This document shows positions 46,201 to 58,200 of a stretch of 64,000 bases of DNA, in pieces. Positions within the stretch are counted from its first letter, which is position 1. Each line of letters starts with the position of its first letter. Below the pieces are notes generated by a model. It did not search any database, was not told the DNA's origin, and worked only from the letters and a program-made list of their open reading frames with translations. The DNA is taken from contig NC_053418.1 in NCBI RefSeq assembly GCF_016859285.1, positions 422,501 to 486,500 on the forward strand, written 5' to 3'. The DNA is from Xiphias gladius. Lineage: Eukaryota; Chordata; Actinopteri; Istiophoriformes; Xiphiidae. Position numbers and translations under genes: made by a program.

Positions 46201-49200
46201 GACAGAAGAACATCCTTAGAACCACAGTCACTGCAGACGGAGAACCGTCAGGTTTTATTAAACCAGGACCAGATCCATCAGGATGGGATGGTTTCTTTTT
46301 TGTCTCTGACTTCTGCCCCCCCCGTGTTTCCTCTCCTTTCCTCTTCCTCCTGCACTCCTCTCCTTTCCTCTTCCTCCTCCTCTCTGCTCCTCCGGCAGGT
46401 CAGATTTTGGCGAATGAAGTTCTTCAGAGGGATTTGGAGGGAATCATCTCTGGGCTTCAGGAGTATCTTAGTGGACTTCGAGAGCAGGTAGAGACGCTGA
46501 TCGTCTGTTATCTGTCACCACACTTACCTCTTTACTTCCACAGCAGTGTTTGACCTCAAGTTTCATGTCTTTTTCTTGTCCTCTGCTTTGTGTCAGCAAT
46601 TTAATTTACATGCACAAACACACAACACAAATAAATCAGAAACCAAAACAGATTATTGCCCCCTTTAGACAGTTATACATCGAAAACGATCCATCAACAG
46701 TCCATTTCCTGTGTGATAATTGCCGTCTTTACATTTCATCCGGATGCAAACAAAGAAGTTTTAAACCGAGGTAGAAAATAAGGGAGAGAGCATGAATAAG
46801 ACAGTATCAAAATGACACTTAACACAAAACTCAAACTTTACTTGCTTTGTATTTTATAGCAGTTATTTACTACTTAAGATGGATGGAGGGATGGATAGAT
46901 AGATTCAGACACAGCTGTGATTCTCAGGAACGGCAGGTCACCAACCTGAATACAGCTGCTGACACTGAGCTGTCATGTCTTTGAGTGAATGGGCAGAAGT
47001 TTGTGACAAATTGTGGTTCAGTGAGTGTCTGTCCTTGAAAACAAATGAATGTAAACACAGTGTGTATGTGTGTGTGTCATGTGTTTGATGGGTCCTGTTG
47101 TTGTGTTTCAGGCTCGTCGAACTCAGCAGCAGGTGCACAGTCTGCAGGCTGAAAACCAGAGTCTGCAGCTCCACCTGGAGGACACTCAGAGACACTGCAG
47201 ACAGCTGGAGGACACTGCCAGGACACACACACGGGTCAGTGTGTTCATGTTTTATATTTTGATGTTTGCCTGGTTAACACATGACTCTCTGCCTCTAAGT
47301 CTAAGCCTGGTTCTCTCTGTATCTGTCTGTCTGTCTGTAGGACATGTCTGTCCAGCAGGAGGAGCTGTCTGTGTTGCGGATGGAGGCTCAGACTCTTAGA
47401 GACAGACAGGTGGAGAGCAGCAAACAGCAGGTGGAGCTGGAGGCGGAGCTCCAGCAGCTGAGTGAGGAGCTAGCGCGACAGGTCACACTGGGACAGGTAA
47501 CGCTTCAAGTTAAACATTGTCTGTTACAATTCTATAGAATGAACACTGTTTATTTTTAACAGCCGTTCACCTGTTGAAGTTCTTTACCTCGTCTTAAGAG
47601 TAACAGCACAGAGTCACACACTCCTTGTGCTGCCGTCTAGTGGCGGCTACGTGCTCTTTCCACACCCTGTACATCACAGCTGGGTGTGATCCCAAGTACA
47701 ACAAACCACATCAGTTCAAACAGCTCTGATCATAGGTGTGGTCATATGTCTGATTTTGGCAACTCTTTGTGGTTGTATCAAAACAGACACAGTGACAGAC
47801 ACTTCCTGAAGGTGATGGCGTGATGCACGGCAGCGAAACACCTCTGTTGTTGTTTTAATGCATATATATTTTATGTGTGTGTGTGTGTGTGTGTGCTTGT
47901 TTGTAGTTGGAGTGTGATGGTCTGCAGGCAGCTGTAGACAAAGAAAAACACACCAGAGAGATCAGAGAGTCTCAGTTACAGTCGACCATCGACACACTGC
48001 AGGTCAGTACGCACACCTGAACACCTGAAGCTTCCCCAGGACATCAGAGACCTCAATTTTTGACCCTAGATCGACAAGGACCGACTTATTTAGCTAAATG
48101 TCTTGATGATACAATTCTCTGTCTTTGTCCTTCTCTCTCTTACATTATTTTCCATTTCAGTTTGGTTTTTATGGCATGGCATGTAAACACATCTGTGGCA
48201 CACACACATGAACACTACAGTGGAAACTGGTCCAAGTCTAAAAATACATCCAGTACAAAGAACAGGTTTGCTGCTGCTGTGAATGAGCCTCACTGATAAA
48301 ACCAGACCTGAATCAATCCAAACCTGACAGAGGCTCTTCATGTCAAGTTTGACTCTTTGTATTCTCTATAAACAACCATCCAAACAGTCTTGTCATAGTT
48401 CTGGTTTGTGTGTGTGTGTGTGTGTCTGCAGGATGAGAAATTAACTCTCCAGCAGATCGCCCAGAGACTTCAGGCCCAACTGGACCAGACCAGTGCCCAG
48501 TTACATCAGACCAGGACCCAGTATAAAGAAACCAGGGCTCACCTAGACCAGACCAGAATTCAGCTAGATCAGTTTACAGTGTTCCTGTTGGATAGTCAGG
48601 AGGTTCAGAGGGGACCGGGGGAGCTGGATGAGGACAAGTACAGGTACCAGCACTACAGTACTACTACAGTACTCTACTACTAACACTATTTAAAATAACA
48701 CACCATTATTATGTCTGTGTAACGTGTGTAAATCCACTAGAGCTGCAGTCAGACTGCGAGCACCTTTTTCATTTTAAAGGGTCAATCCAGCCAAATATTA
48801 TATATTAATTAAATATAACACATATTCTCTCTCCTCTCTCTAGTGGTATCTGTTTAGTCAGATGTTTTGGTTTCATGTGTCCAGGTTTGGAGAGTTCTGT
48901 TTTTTAAATTTGGGCAACCTGACCCTTTAAATTCAGCAGATACAGGACGGATGAAGAATTGATTCATTTTGGAAAAAGAGTTTGTTCAGACTGAGTTATA
49001 AAAAATAAGTCTTACTACCTGGGAGGAAACGGGGCGTAGTGCTCCACTGGAAGGATATAAAGACTCAGGTCCACAGTGAGCTGGACTACACTATGAACTA
49101 CAAACTACATAAAGTACACAATAATGACAAAACATTACTTCAACAGAGTTAAAGAACTCTTAATCATCTTCATGTCTCACCTATTTCACATATAACATTT

Positions 49201-52200
49201 GGCAGAGCCAACTCTAATAAGAAAATTAATCTAAACATAGATGAACAGTTGAAATAGTGGTTCAACAAGTACTTTTTCATCTCGTTTATTATTTTTACAT
49301 TCAAACAAGTCGTCCAGCCGACGGTTGTCATTACAAAGGATACAGAGTCTCTGATTCCTGTCCAGGCCTTTATATCAGGGGTCAGCACACAGGTTCAACC
49401 ATGGGCCAGCGTTTTTTAGGCACGGTTCCTTCACAGGGCCAATGTTTGTTGTCAGTATAGGTTTCTTTTTCCACCTCATTTATTTCTTTCAATTCGTTAA
49501 AGGATAAAACAAATACATAAATTGGATTGTTTTGGGATTGTATCTGAGAGCAGATGGTATTTTTACCATCAGTAGTCGAGGGCTGACAGACTTACAGCAG
49601 CGTACCTCAATATTTCTTTGGCTAAAAATGATTCATATGCAGATGTATTTTCTGTGTTTCACTACAAGGCTAGAGAGAAGGCAGTATTAGATGTTTAAAG
49701 GTCATATTTTTTGGGATTTACATGAGCCCTTTAGGTACTTACCATTCTATCTACACTTCTCTACAATTGTGAGAAATCATGTAAAAGTTTTTAATGTAAA
49801 CGAGAAACTGAAAACTTCATCTTATGTCAGGGGGCCAATTATTTTAGCTTGGGGGCCAGATTTTGCCCCAAAGCTGCTATATTCCTACCACTGCCTTATA
49901 TCTTTCAGTTTTGTGTTGTTGTTCACCCTGCAGTTACAAGTAGCCTCTTTGTCACCTGTTTAAATTCAACATAAAGATCTGCACTGACAGACTTTGTTTC
50001 ACTTCTTTATGAACTGAGCTCTCAAACCAGCTGCTGATGTCACGTTTGTGTGAGCCGGAGATGAGACAAACCGCCGTCGCCATCAGAAGCAGTCATACCC
50101 TATTCCAATGATGTCCCGTACAACCAGTAACTCTCTCGTCTAACACATGTTGGGTGTCTTCCAGCTCCTCGTATGCCGTATCATTACAGAATTTGTTGTT
50201 CTTGAGGAATTTCCAGTTCAGCTTTCCCAGTACATCTATGTCTTCAAACCTTCACACATGGCATGGTCAAAAATCACGATATCCGACGAGGATGGGATTC
50301 GAACCCACGCGTGCAGAGCACAATGGATTAGCAGTCCATCGCCTTAACCACTCGGCCACCTCGTCCGTTGGTTGGGTTTGTGTTGTGTCATCATCAAGTG
50401 CACTGGGGAAATACAGACATACATACATCTAAAGCCTGCAGTGTGTTTTATACCTAATAGATCGAATTTCAGTCGACTGCTCCTTTAACTCAGAGGGGAA
50501 TTAGCTCAAATGGTAGAGCGCTCGCTTAGCATGCGAGAGGTAGCGGGATCGATGCCCGCATTCTCCAGAGGAACTTTTAACCCTTTTCCCTCTGTGTAGA
50601 GCAGTGACATTCTACCCTGCAGTCAGTCTTTTGTTTTTTTGGGGGTTATTTTCTCTCTTTTATTATCAAAAGGAGTTATCGTACGTCTTAGACATTCCCA
50701 TGCTATGTACAGGAAAGTATTTACAGTGCTGAGCAGAAAACAAACTTTTGCCCCCAAATATAAACGATAACCTCACCAAGCAGTAGACAGAAACATGGAC
50801 GAAACTGAACTCAAAACTTTTCCAGATTTTCCAAGCTCTTAAAAAGAGGAGGAGGTGGCCAAGTGATTAAGGCGCTAGACTGCTAATCTGTTGTGCTCTG
50901 CACGTGTGGGTTTGAATCCCATCTTTGTCAACTAAAGTAGACTTAATTCCAGCTATATTGGATTCAGCTAACTCAGTCCATTATCCAAAAGAAGATCACT
51001 TTCACTATCAGAAATACTGGCAGCAGTCAAATACTCACTTTTTGCTTAGGAAGGTTCCTAACTGAGTGAAATGACTTGGAAGTATCTAAGTGGGAGCCAT
51101 CATAAGAGCTGGTCGAAATCTCTAAATGCTAAGCCAAGGAGCTTCAATGTTCCTTATCTGATCTCTTTTAGCATAGGATACACTGGAGTCTCCTTAATAA
51201 AAGGAAAGGAGATAATGACGTCCCACAATATTTCCCACGGCAGCAACATTTAAAGCGTCGCACCATTCGGCCGGTCACCCAAACAAATCATGATGAACGA
51301 CACTACGGGTAGCTGATACGGGGGAATTAGCTCAAATGGTAGAGCGCTCGCTTAGCATGCGAGAGGTAGCGGGATCGACGCCCACATTCTCCAGAGGAAC
51401 TTTTGACCCTTTCTTAGAAGGTTAAACTACTTCATACTGGTTCACACATACAGGTACAGAATTAGCAGACTGTCTCTGGTTACTAAGGACTGAATCAACA
51501 CAAGGGGCAAGTTGTTTAAATGTACCCATTAGACAAAAGTGAAGTGTTCTGAATGCACTGTAAATCTGTTCCTGCGACTCTACTTCCCGTATGATATTTC
51601 AGTGTCTCAGGGGTACATGAAACAACACACCCACCAACGCAGCCCCTTTGTGTTGTTTAGATGCTGCGAATGTCTGTGAATATGGCCTTGCCTTATGGTT
51701 CTGGTTCTGTAGGGTTGAATATCACTGCTCTACACCAGATTACACTTTAAATATATTTAGCTGATAATACTTGTTCTCTTACTGTTTCCACTACTGAAAA
51801 CTGCAAAAAGTCTATCTGAAAACATTAGTCATCGCACATAGAAAGAGTTTTCATGCCGGCTATAAAGTGATCCCTTCGAGGGAAAAAATCCATAGTCCTC
51901 ATTCTGTGTAAAAATGTATTTAATTGTTAATCTGAAGATGATATGAGTCTTCAAGAGTCAGAGTTCTTCCAAAGTTACAGTCTTTTTACTACAAATCCCC
52001 CCTTTTGTTACCCTGCTTTGCTTCATGGGAGGAATCATTGCATATGGACATGTAATGTGTTTGAAGACAGACTTGAAAAGCTGTGAAGCTCTCCCTTACC
52101 CAACACTAATGTTAACACTGATTCAGAGCAGTATGAGGATAAACTGAGGCTTGTGATCTGATGGACTGAGTCTGAATTATGTTATTCACATCCAAACACT

Positions 52201-55200
52201 ACACAGTTACAGTATAGAACTCTTATCGCTTTTCGGACACTTGTCCACATTTCAGTTAGAAGACACATTACATTAAGCTGGTGTTTCTGGACAGTAGCCC
52301 AGCCGTCTCAGTGAGATGTGAATGAGTTTCCACTGCTGACGAAGTCACGGACCTTTATTACCCAACATCTTTCAGTCTCAGTTCTCCACTTTGAACATAG
52401 ACTGTTTAACTGAGTTCCTCTGCTCTCGCACCAGACAGTGGGTCAAAAGCTGCTCTGGAGAATGCGGGCATCGATCCCGCTACCTCTCGCATGCTAAGCG
52501 AGCGCTCTACCATTTGAGCTAATTCCCCTGTACCATGACTTCCACTACTGAAAGATCGAGGAGCTCCATAATCTGTATATACATTATGAATCTTGGGGGA
52601 TATAGTTTAATGATATCTCTGTCTATGGTTTTAGGTTATGAGTCTTTATTTCCTTTGTTTTCAGTGTTAATTGATTATGATTATGATGTTTTTATGAATG
52701 AATAAGTTGAAACTTAGAGTATCAGTTATAATTTAAAAAATAGATAATTATATATCATTATATCATTAAGAAAGTTGCCATTATGCATGATCAGTACGTT
52801 TACTATTGACATTTTAAATATATTTAGCTGATAATACTTGTACTCTTTTACTGAAGTATGATTTTGGATTTAGGATTTTTGTTTGTAATTGAGGATGTTT
52901 ACACTGCAGTGTTTTAACTTTTCCTTAATTTGTGTCATTGATTACAAGAGCAGAGGATCAGACAGTGGAGAGAGTAAAGGGTTAAAAGGTCCTCTGGAGA
53001 ATGCGGGCATCGATCCCGCTACCTCTCGCATGCTAAGCGAGCGCTCTACCATTTGAGCTAATTCCCCTCTGAGTTAAAGGAGCAGTCGACTGTCGACGTG
53101 TTATCCCCAGAGCCTTGAAAAATCTTAAGAATCCTTAAATTCAATTCACTTATTAAAAAAAAAGCCTGAGAATGTTTTTAAAAAGTTTTACATTTCAACC
53201 CCTTAAGTCTTCTTGTAGAAACTCTCTGTGTGCTGTTTGGTTTTCTTCTTATTTTTTTTCCTCCTCTCACAAAACGTCCTGCACATCTACTCATGCTGTT
53301 GATTTCACAGCTTTTCACATGTCATCTGTTTTTCAGTTTAATGTATATTTTCTGTAAATAACTGAGTCCACAAGCCGGTCATGACCAGTGTGGTTGGGTT
53401 GGTGGAGGAGCTGCATGAACCCTCAGAGTAACAGTGAAACATCTTAAGTCTCCAGGCCTGTTCGTCTTCTAACACCGTCCTGTCCCCCCACAGTCCTGTC
53501 AGTCCTGAGGTCATGTTGTCTAGAAGTGTGGAGCAGCTGTACAGGACCCTCCAGCAGACCAGGACCAGCAGGGAGCAGCTCCAACACGACCACAACCACA
53601 GCCAGGAACAGATAGCCAGACTGCAGACCCAGATAGCCCAGGACCAGGACCACATAGCACAGCTAGAAGCCCAGCTAGAGGCCAAGATAACCCAGGACCA
53701 GGACCAGTTGGCCCACGGTGTGGAGAAGGATCAAGAGTTACACTGGAGGCTCAAAGAGGACCTGAAGAGACTCAGAGACAGAATGCAGAGTTCTCAGAGC
53801 AGAAGCAGACACATTCAACAAAACCTGGTCAGTATCAGCTGGGTCCCCAACAGTCCAGACAGAACCTGATCCTGATAGTTTTTTTATTTTTATTTTTTTT
53901 CAACACAGAATACCAATGTTACGTTGTCTAACCACAGATACAGAATAAACAGCAGCCAAAAAGCTGGTCAGAGACTTTGTTTTAGTCAGTTTGCACTCAC
54001 ATAAGACAATCAGTGTTAGATGAGTCTGACACTCGGCTAATTGTCATGTGTGATACAATGTGAAAAGGCAGATGTGAGATCAGATTAAATCTTTGCTCAT
54101 CTGTTGTTCTGGCTGGACTGAAACAGCAGGGCCAGCCCTATAAACTGAATATTGCTGACTGACTGAGTGTTGGAGTTTTCCCATTGGTTGTTCCTCAAAA
54201 TGAATTTGTGCAAACAGTTTCTATTGCGTCATCAGGGGCGTTTACAGGCAATGTGGCCAACTTAGAGCCTTTGTCGCTGGATTTACCGACTTTTCAGACC
54301 CTTTCGTGACAAATCCAGCGACTTTCTGGACAAACCTCAGCCACTTCCTGTAGAAGAGAGTCGCCAGTGTTGACCCACGAGCACGAGGTCTGGCTTTCCC
54401 TCCTCAGACACACCTCTCTATGGGTCGCATTCAACTGACCTCACGTCAGCTGACACAGACGTGAATGAGCTTCTAACTTTCTCTCTGACTGACCATTTTA
54501 CTGGTAAATGCACCTGAAATCTCAGCTCAGCCGTCGTGTTTAACTCATGTGTCTGGTGACTCTGTCAGACGACGTCACGGTTATAAAATAAGGATCTTAG
54601 CAGCAGAGCAGCAGCTTGAAGTGGCTGCTGGTTAACGTGGTATTAATGGGCCACGTTTCAGTCACTATTTCACACTTGTTCCGTCGGCTGACAACAGAAA
54701 TAAACGTGTAAATGAGAACAGCTTTATTGGGAATTCAGCTGCATTAAATCACTGTATATATGAGCAGATAGAGCAGGAGAGAAGGGAACAGATAAAGGAC
54801 GGTCCAGCCACGTACTGGGTTTGGACCTGGTCCTGTTTTCATTTTTGATTCTGATTAATATGATTTTCTTCTCCTGCAGGAGTCAGAGTTGGAGCAAAGT
54901 CGTCTGCAGCTTCAGGACATCCAGCAGCAGAGAGACACACTACTGCAACAGGTCAGAGTCCTCAGTTTTAAGAAATTAAAAAAAAACCTTACATCTATGG
55001 TTAAAAAGTTAGATGATAAATGGCCTGATTTTAGTGGGCGTCATGTAAGGATGGGGGGACTTTTATTTTGGAATACACTTCCCTTCTTCTTAAAATCTTT
55101 TCAGGGCTCTTGTTTTGTAAAGCTGCTTTGTAATTTGATAAAATCAGTGATTTTAAACTTAAATAGTTCATAAGCAAAAGTGTTTATTTAAAAAATTAAT

Positions 55201-58200
55201 CAGGGAGTGTTTGTCAGAGCCAGGACAAAAGGTGTATTAAAAGCAAAAGTTATTTTGCCGAGCATATTAATGGTTTAAAACATTGACCAGTTTGGACCCT
55301 GCAAGGTTTTCAACAGGGTGGGAATGATTGGAAAAAAGGACGACAGAGAAAGAAAGTACGTTTATTTTCAGTGTCTTATTCTCTTCACCTTCAAGAGCAC
55401 AGTAATCTTGAATCTCTGGATTCCGTGGATGCGAATCATTCTGCGGTAACACAGGAGCTGTTTAGCAGTAATGGAAAGTATATGTGATTATATAATAACG
55501 GCGTCCTGTGTCGTGGTCCAGCTACATTGGCAGAGCGACTGTCACCAGCGTCTGAACAGGAAACTACGGCAGCTCAGCAGGTTCATGTGTGACTCTGATC
55601 AGCTGACGGCAGAACAGCTGAAATCCGCCATCGAACAGCTGAGAGCTCTGAACCACACGGCGGAGCAGCTGCATGCACAGGTACCACACACGCATTTAAC
55701 ATCGCCTTGTGAGGACCCTCGCTCCCGCCCTCCTCACACTAACCTGAACGTTCACAACTAAAGCGGGAGTCTTAGTTTTGTGTTTTCAGAGTAGCTACAG
55801 ATCCTGCACATTAGCCGCCGTAAACCCTCCGCTAGCCCCGATCGCCGCTCTCTATCAGTGACTGACGCGCGGATATAGCGATTGTTGGGAACAGTCTCGC
55901 CGAGGAACGAAACCGGGACCTTCCCGCTCACCCTCTGCATCACAAGACGAATGAAAAAAAACGACTGTAAACACGGTTCTGTATTAAAGTACAATCAGCT
56001 TGACTATGTACAACACATCTGTCTAATGTGGCGGTGGATAACAACTGGAAATCTGACACCGATCTGTAAATTAAGTCCTGTGTGGGAAGTGTCTATGGCC
56101 GGACTCCTGTTAACTCCTTGCATCAGGACACCGATGGTTTGCAGCCTTACTTAGAAAACAGTGTGTGTTTTAATGCACCACGGCTGTGTGGCCCTAGCTC
56201 TACCCTTAACGCTAAAACCTCAGACAGCCCCCTGAAGAAGAAAGGACCAGATAACACGTCCTCAGACTGGTCCTCAAACGTTTTCTTTATAATAACATTT
56301 TCTCTTCATATTGAGAAAACGCTTCTGATTGTCATGACACAACAACACTGTAAAAACTATACTTCTCCAGAAAGTTAAATGCGCAGTGGTAACTCTTGTG
56401 TGTGTTTGTCAGAAAACTGTGGACCAACTTGACGGCAGCTCTCACCAGGCTGAACGCACACACATCGTGCAGGACGAACACACACACACAGTGCAGGAGC
56501 TGAGGGCAGAGCTGGCAGAAGCTCAGAGACACACACAAAGACTGAGACAGCGGCTGGACCGGATCAGGACCAAGACTAGGTCCAGGAGCGGGACCGGGAC
56601 CAGAAATGGAGGGCAGTGGTGCTACGTACCTCCTGGACACAGTGTGAGACTTAACTACTTTTTATTTCACGCACACAAGCGATCTGACTGATATTGATCA
56701 TTGACTTACTTTCTCCAATGTTTGATTACCAGCTAACTCATCGACGATATTTGGTTTCATGTTCGTGGAGCAGAGAGTTGTCAAGAGATGTAAATGTCTG
56801 AGAACTGTAAACATTAGCCAGAAACTACTAACAAGACTTCATTCAATGGTTTCTGAAAATTCGGCTGAAGTTTAAGTTATTTCACACAACGTTTCTTCAG
56901 TTCAGTGTTTTTTTCAAAAGGGTTAATAAAACATCCTCCCAGAATCCTCACACACACGTCTTTAAGGGCAGTAGTTCTCGGCCTTTTGGCTTGTGATCCC
57001 TTTAAATTCCCTTGAAGAAAGAGTGATTTTATTTTTTCATTGTTGTATTTTAATAATTTTTAGTCTTATAGAAATAAAATATTCCAATAATTTACGGGAC
57101 AACATAAGATACACAAAAATACACATACTTTTGTGTAGGAGAAGTATGTTTTTTATGCTTTTCTGTTCTGTTTGTCATGGTGCAATACCTTGTCGGGGCC
57201 CCCACTTTTTAGGTGGAGAACCGCTGTGTTTGGGGATAAATTCCTCATGCCACCAGTGTTTACTGAAGCAGAGTTTGGACTGCAGCAGCAGGCTTTATTG
57301 GAGACAAACTCATTTTACGTTACTGGAAGAGCCCACATAGACCAAACTGTACAGAACGGCTTAAACTCATGACACAGCTTTTTTTGAAAAAATAACAGCC
57401 ACAGTCATGTCAGTTTCTTGTTTCAGTGACGTCCAAAACGAGAGAAGCCAAAGGTCGTGGTCAGATCATTTTCTTACGTACGTTAACGGTGCAACATTTT
57501 AGAAAAGGTTTGCGTTGGAAATGAACACGATGTAAGGGAACATCAGGTGTTGGGGCTCCGATTCTGGTTCTGATTGGCGGCCTTTTGTGTTTACATAGTT
57601 GTTTGTCGGTGTTTATTTATTCATTCATATCTTCAAAATATCTACAATTAAATAACTCACATTACAAATCCAAACAGTTATTACACCAGAGGATTGTGTC
57701 CACGTGAAATACAAGTTAGTATTTTTGTATGTTGTACAATTTTGAAATTTTAAAATGATTAAAAACTTCAATGACAAACAAAATGTTTGTTTTAAAACAG
57801 AAAACAAAATTCAGAGCATCCTGGGATCTAAAACTCTCTGTCTCTCTCAGGCTCAAACTCTGGGTTCTCAGGGGACTCGGGACTCTGGTTTGGGGCTGCA
57901 GTACCTCAGTTCTCCTGACAGGGGGCGACAGCAGGACAAACCTTCCCCAGGAGGAGGGTACTGGGTCTACATCCCCCCAACACACACCGACTCTGACCCA
58001 GGTACACACACACAGACAAGTTTTTGAACATGTTCCGATGTGACTGTGTATTCGTCCTGAGCTGCTCAGTCTCGGATGTGATTTCTCTCCAGCAGCAGCG
58101 GAGTGGAGGGACAGCGGAGGAGGCAGTGATGCTGACGGGAGCTCCACAGGAGGGACTTCTCCTCCTCCTCCTCCTGACCCAGCTGCAGGTGTCTCTGCTG

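Larger units (their letters stand above)
50849..51393 (+). repeat. tRNA Ser-Ala cassette, copy 2
   Basis: Ser-like tRNA, about 390 bp of shared spacer and tRNA-Ala in one orientation; inverted partner at 38161-38653. The + strand spacer opens with aactaaagtagacttaattc. Confidence 0.88.
52456..53067 (-). repeat. Two-tRNA block, direct repeat copy 2
   Basis: Nearly identical to 42339-42958 including the non-tRNA spacer, with small indels (for example one copy has tttagctgataatacttg where the other has a shorter stretch). Confidence 0.92.
48644..53493 (+). other. CNTRL intron with tRNA-Ala and tRNA-Ser genes
   Basis: It holds tRNAs at 50284, 50495, 50849, 51321, 52456 and 52995. About 49376-49880 looks like a decayed DNA-transposon repeat (aggggtcagcacac at one end, ggggccagattttgcccc at the other); this is weakly supported. 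The exon junction across it is phase 2 and continuous (KYR/S then PVSPEV). Confidence 0.65.
23541..56643 (+). other. cntrl: CNTRL segment: first coiled-coil region
   Basis: Heptad-rich Glu/Gln/Leu sequence is spread over about 15 exons. Conserved anchors are YELEQELTFYKID (25988 exon), AESPYIGKAR (27687 exon), RLDDMLSRIAMETQEIKELEQQL across 45368-45521, and DLEGIISGLQEYL (46399 exon). Exon 48432-48643 carries a run of about 11-residue LDQT/HQTRTQ repeats, and exon 53494-53827 carries QDQD repeats. The stretch from 53494 to 56643 is clearly shorter than its human counterpart. Confidence 0.9.

Noticed and set aside
56972..56995. Resemblance to the U2 snRNA 5' end (ctcggccttttggct)
   Set aside because: The match is about 15 nt and stops there; the segment is the end of a hAT-like MITE with a matching inverted end at 57226.
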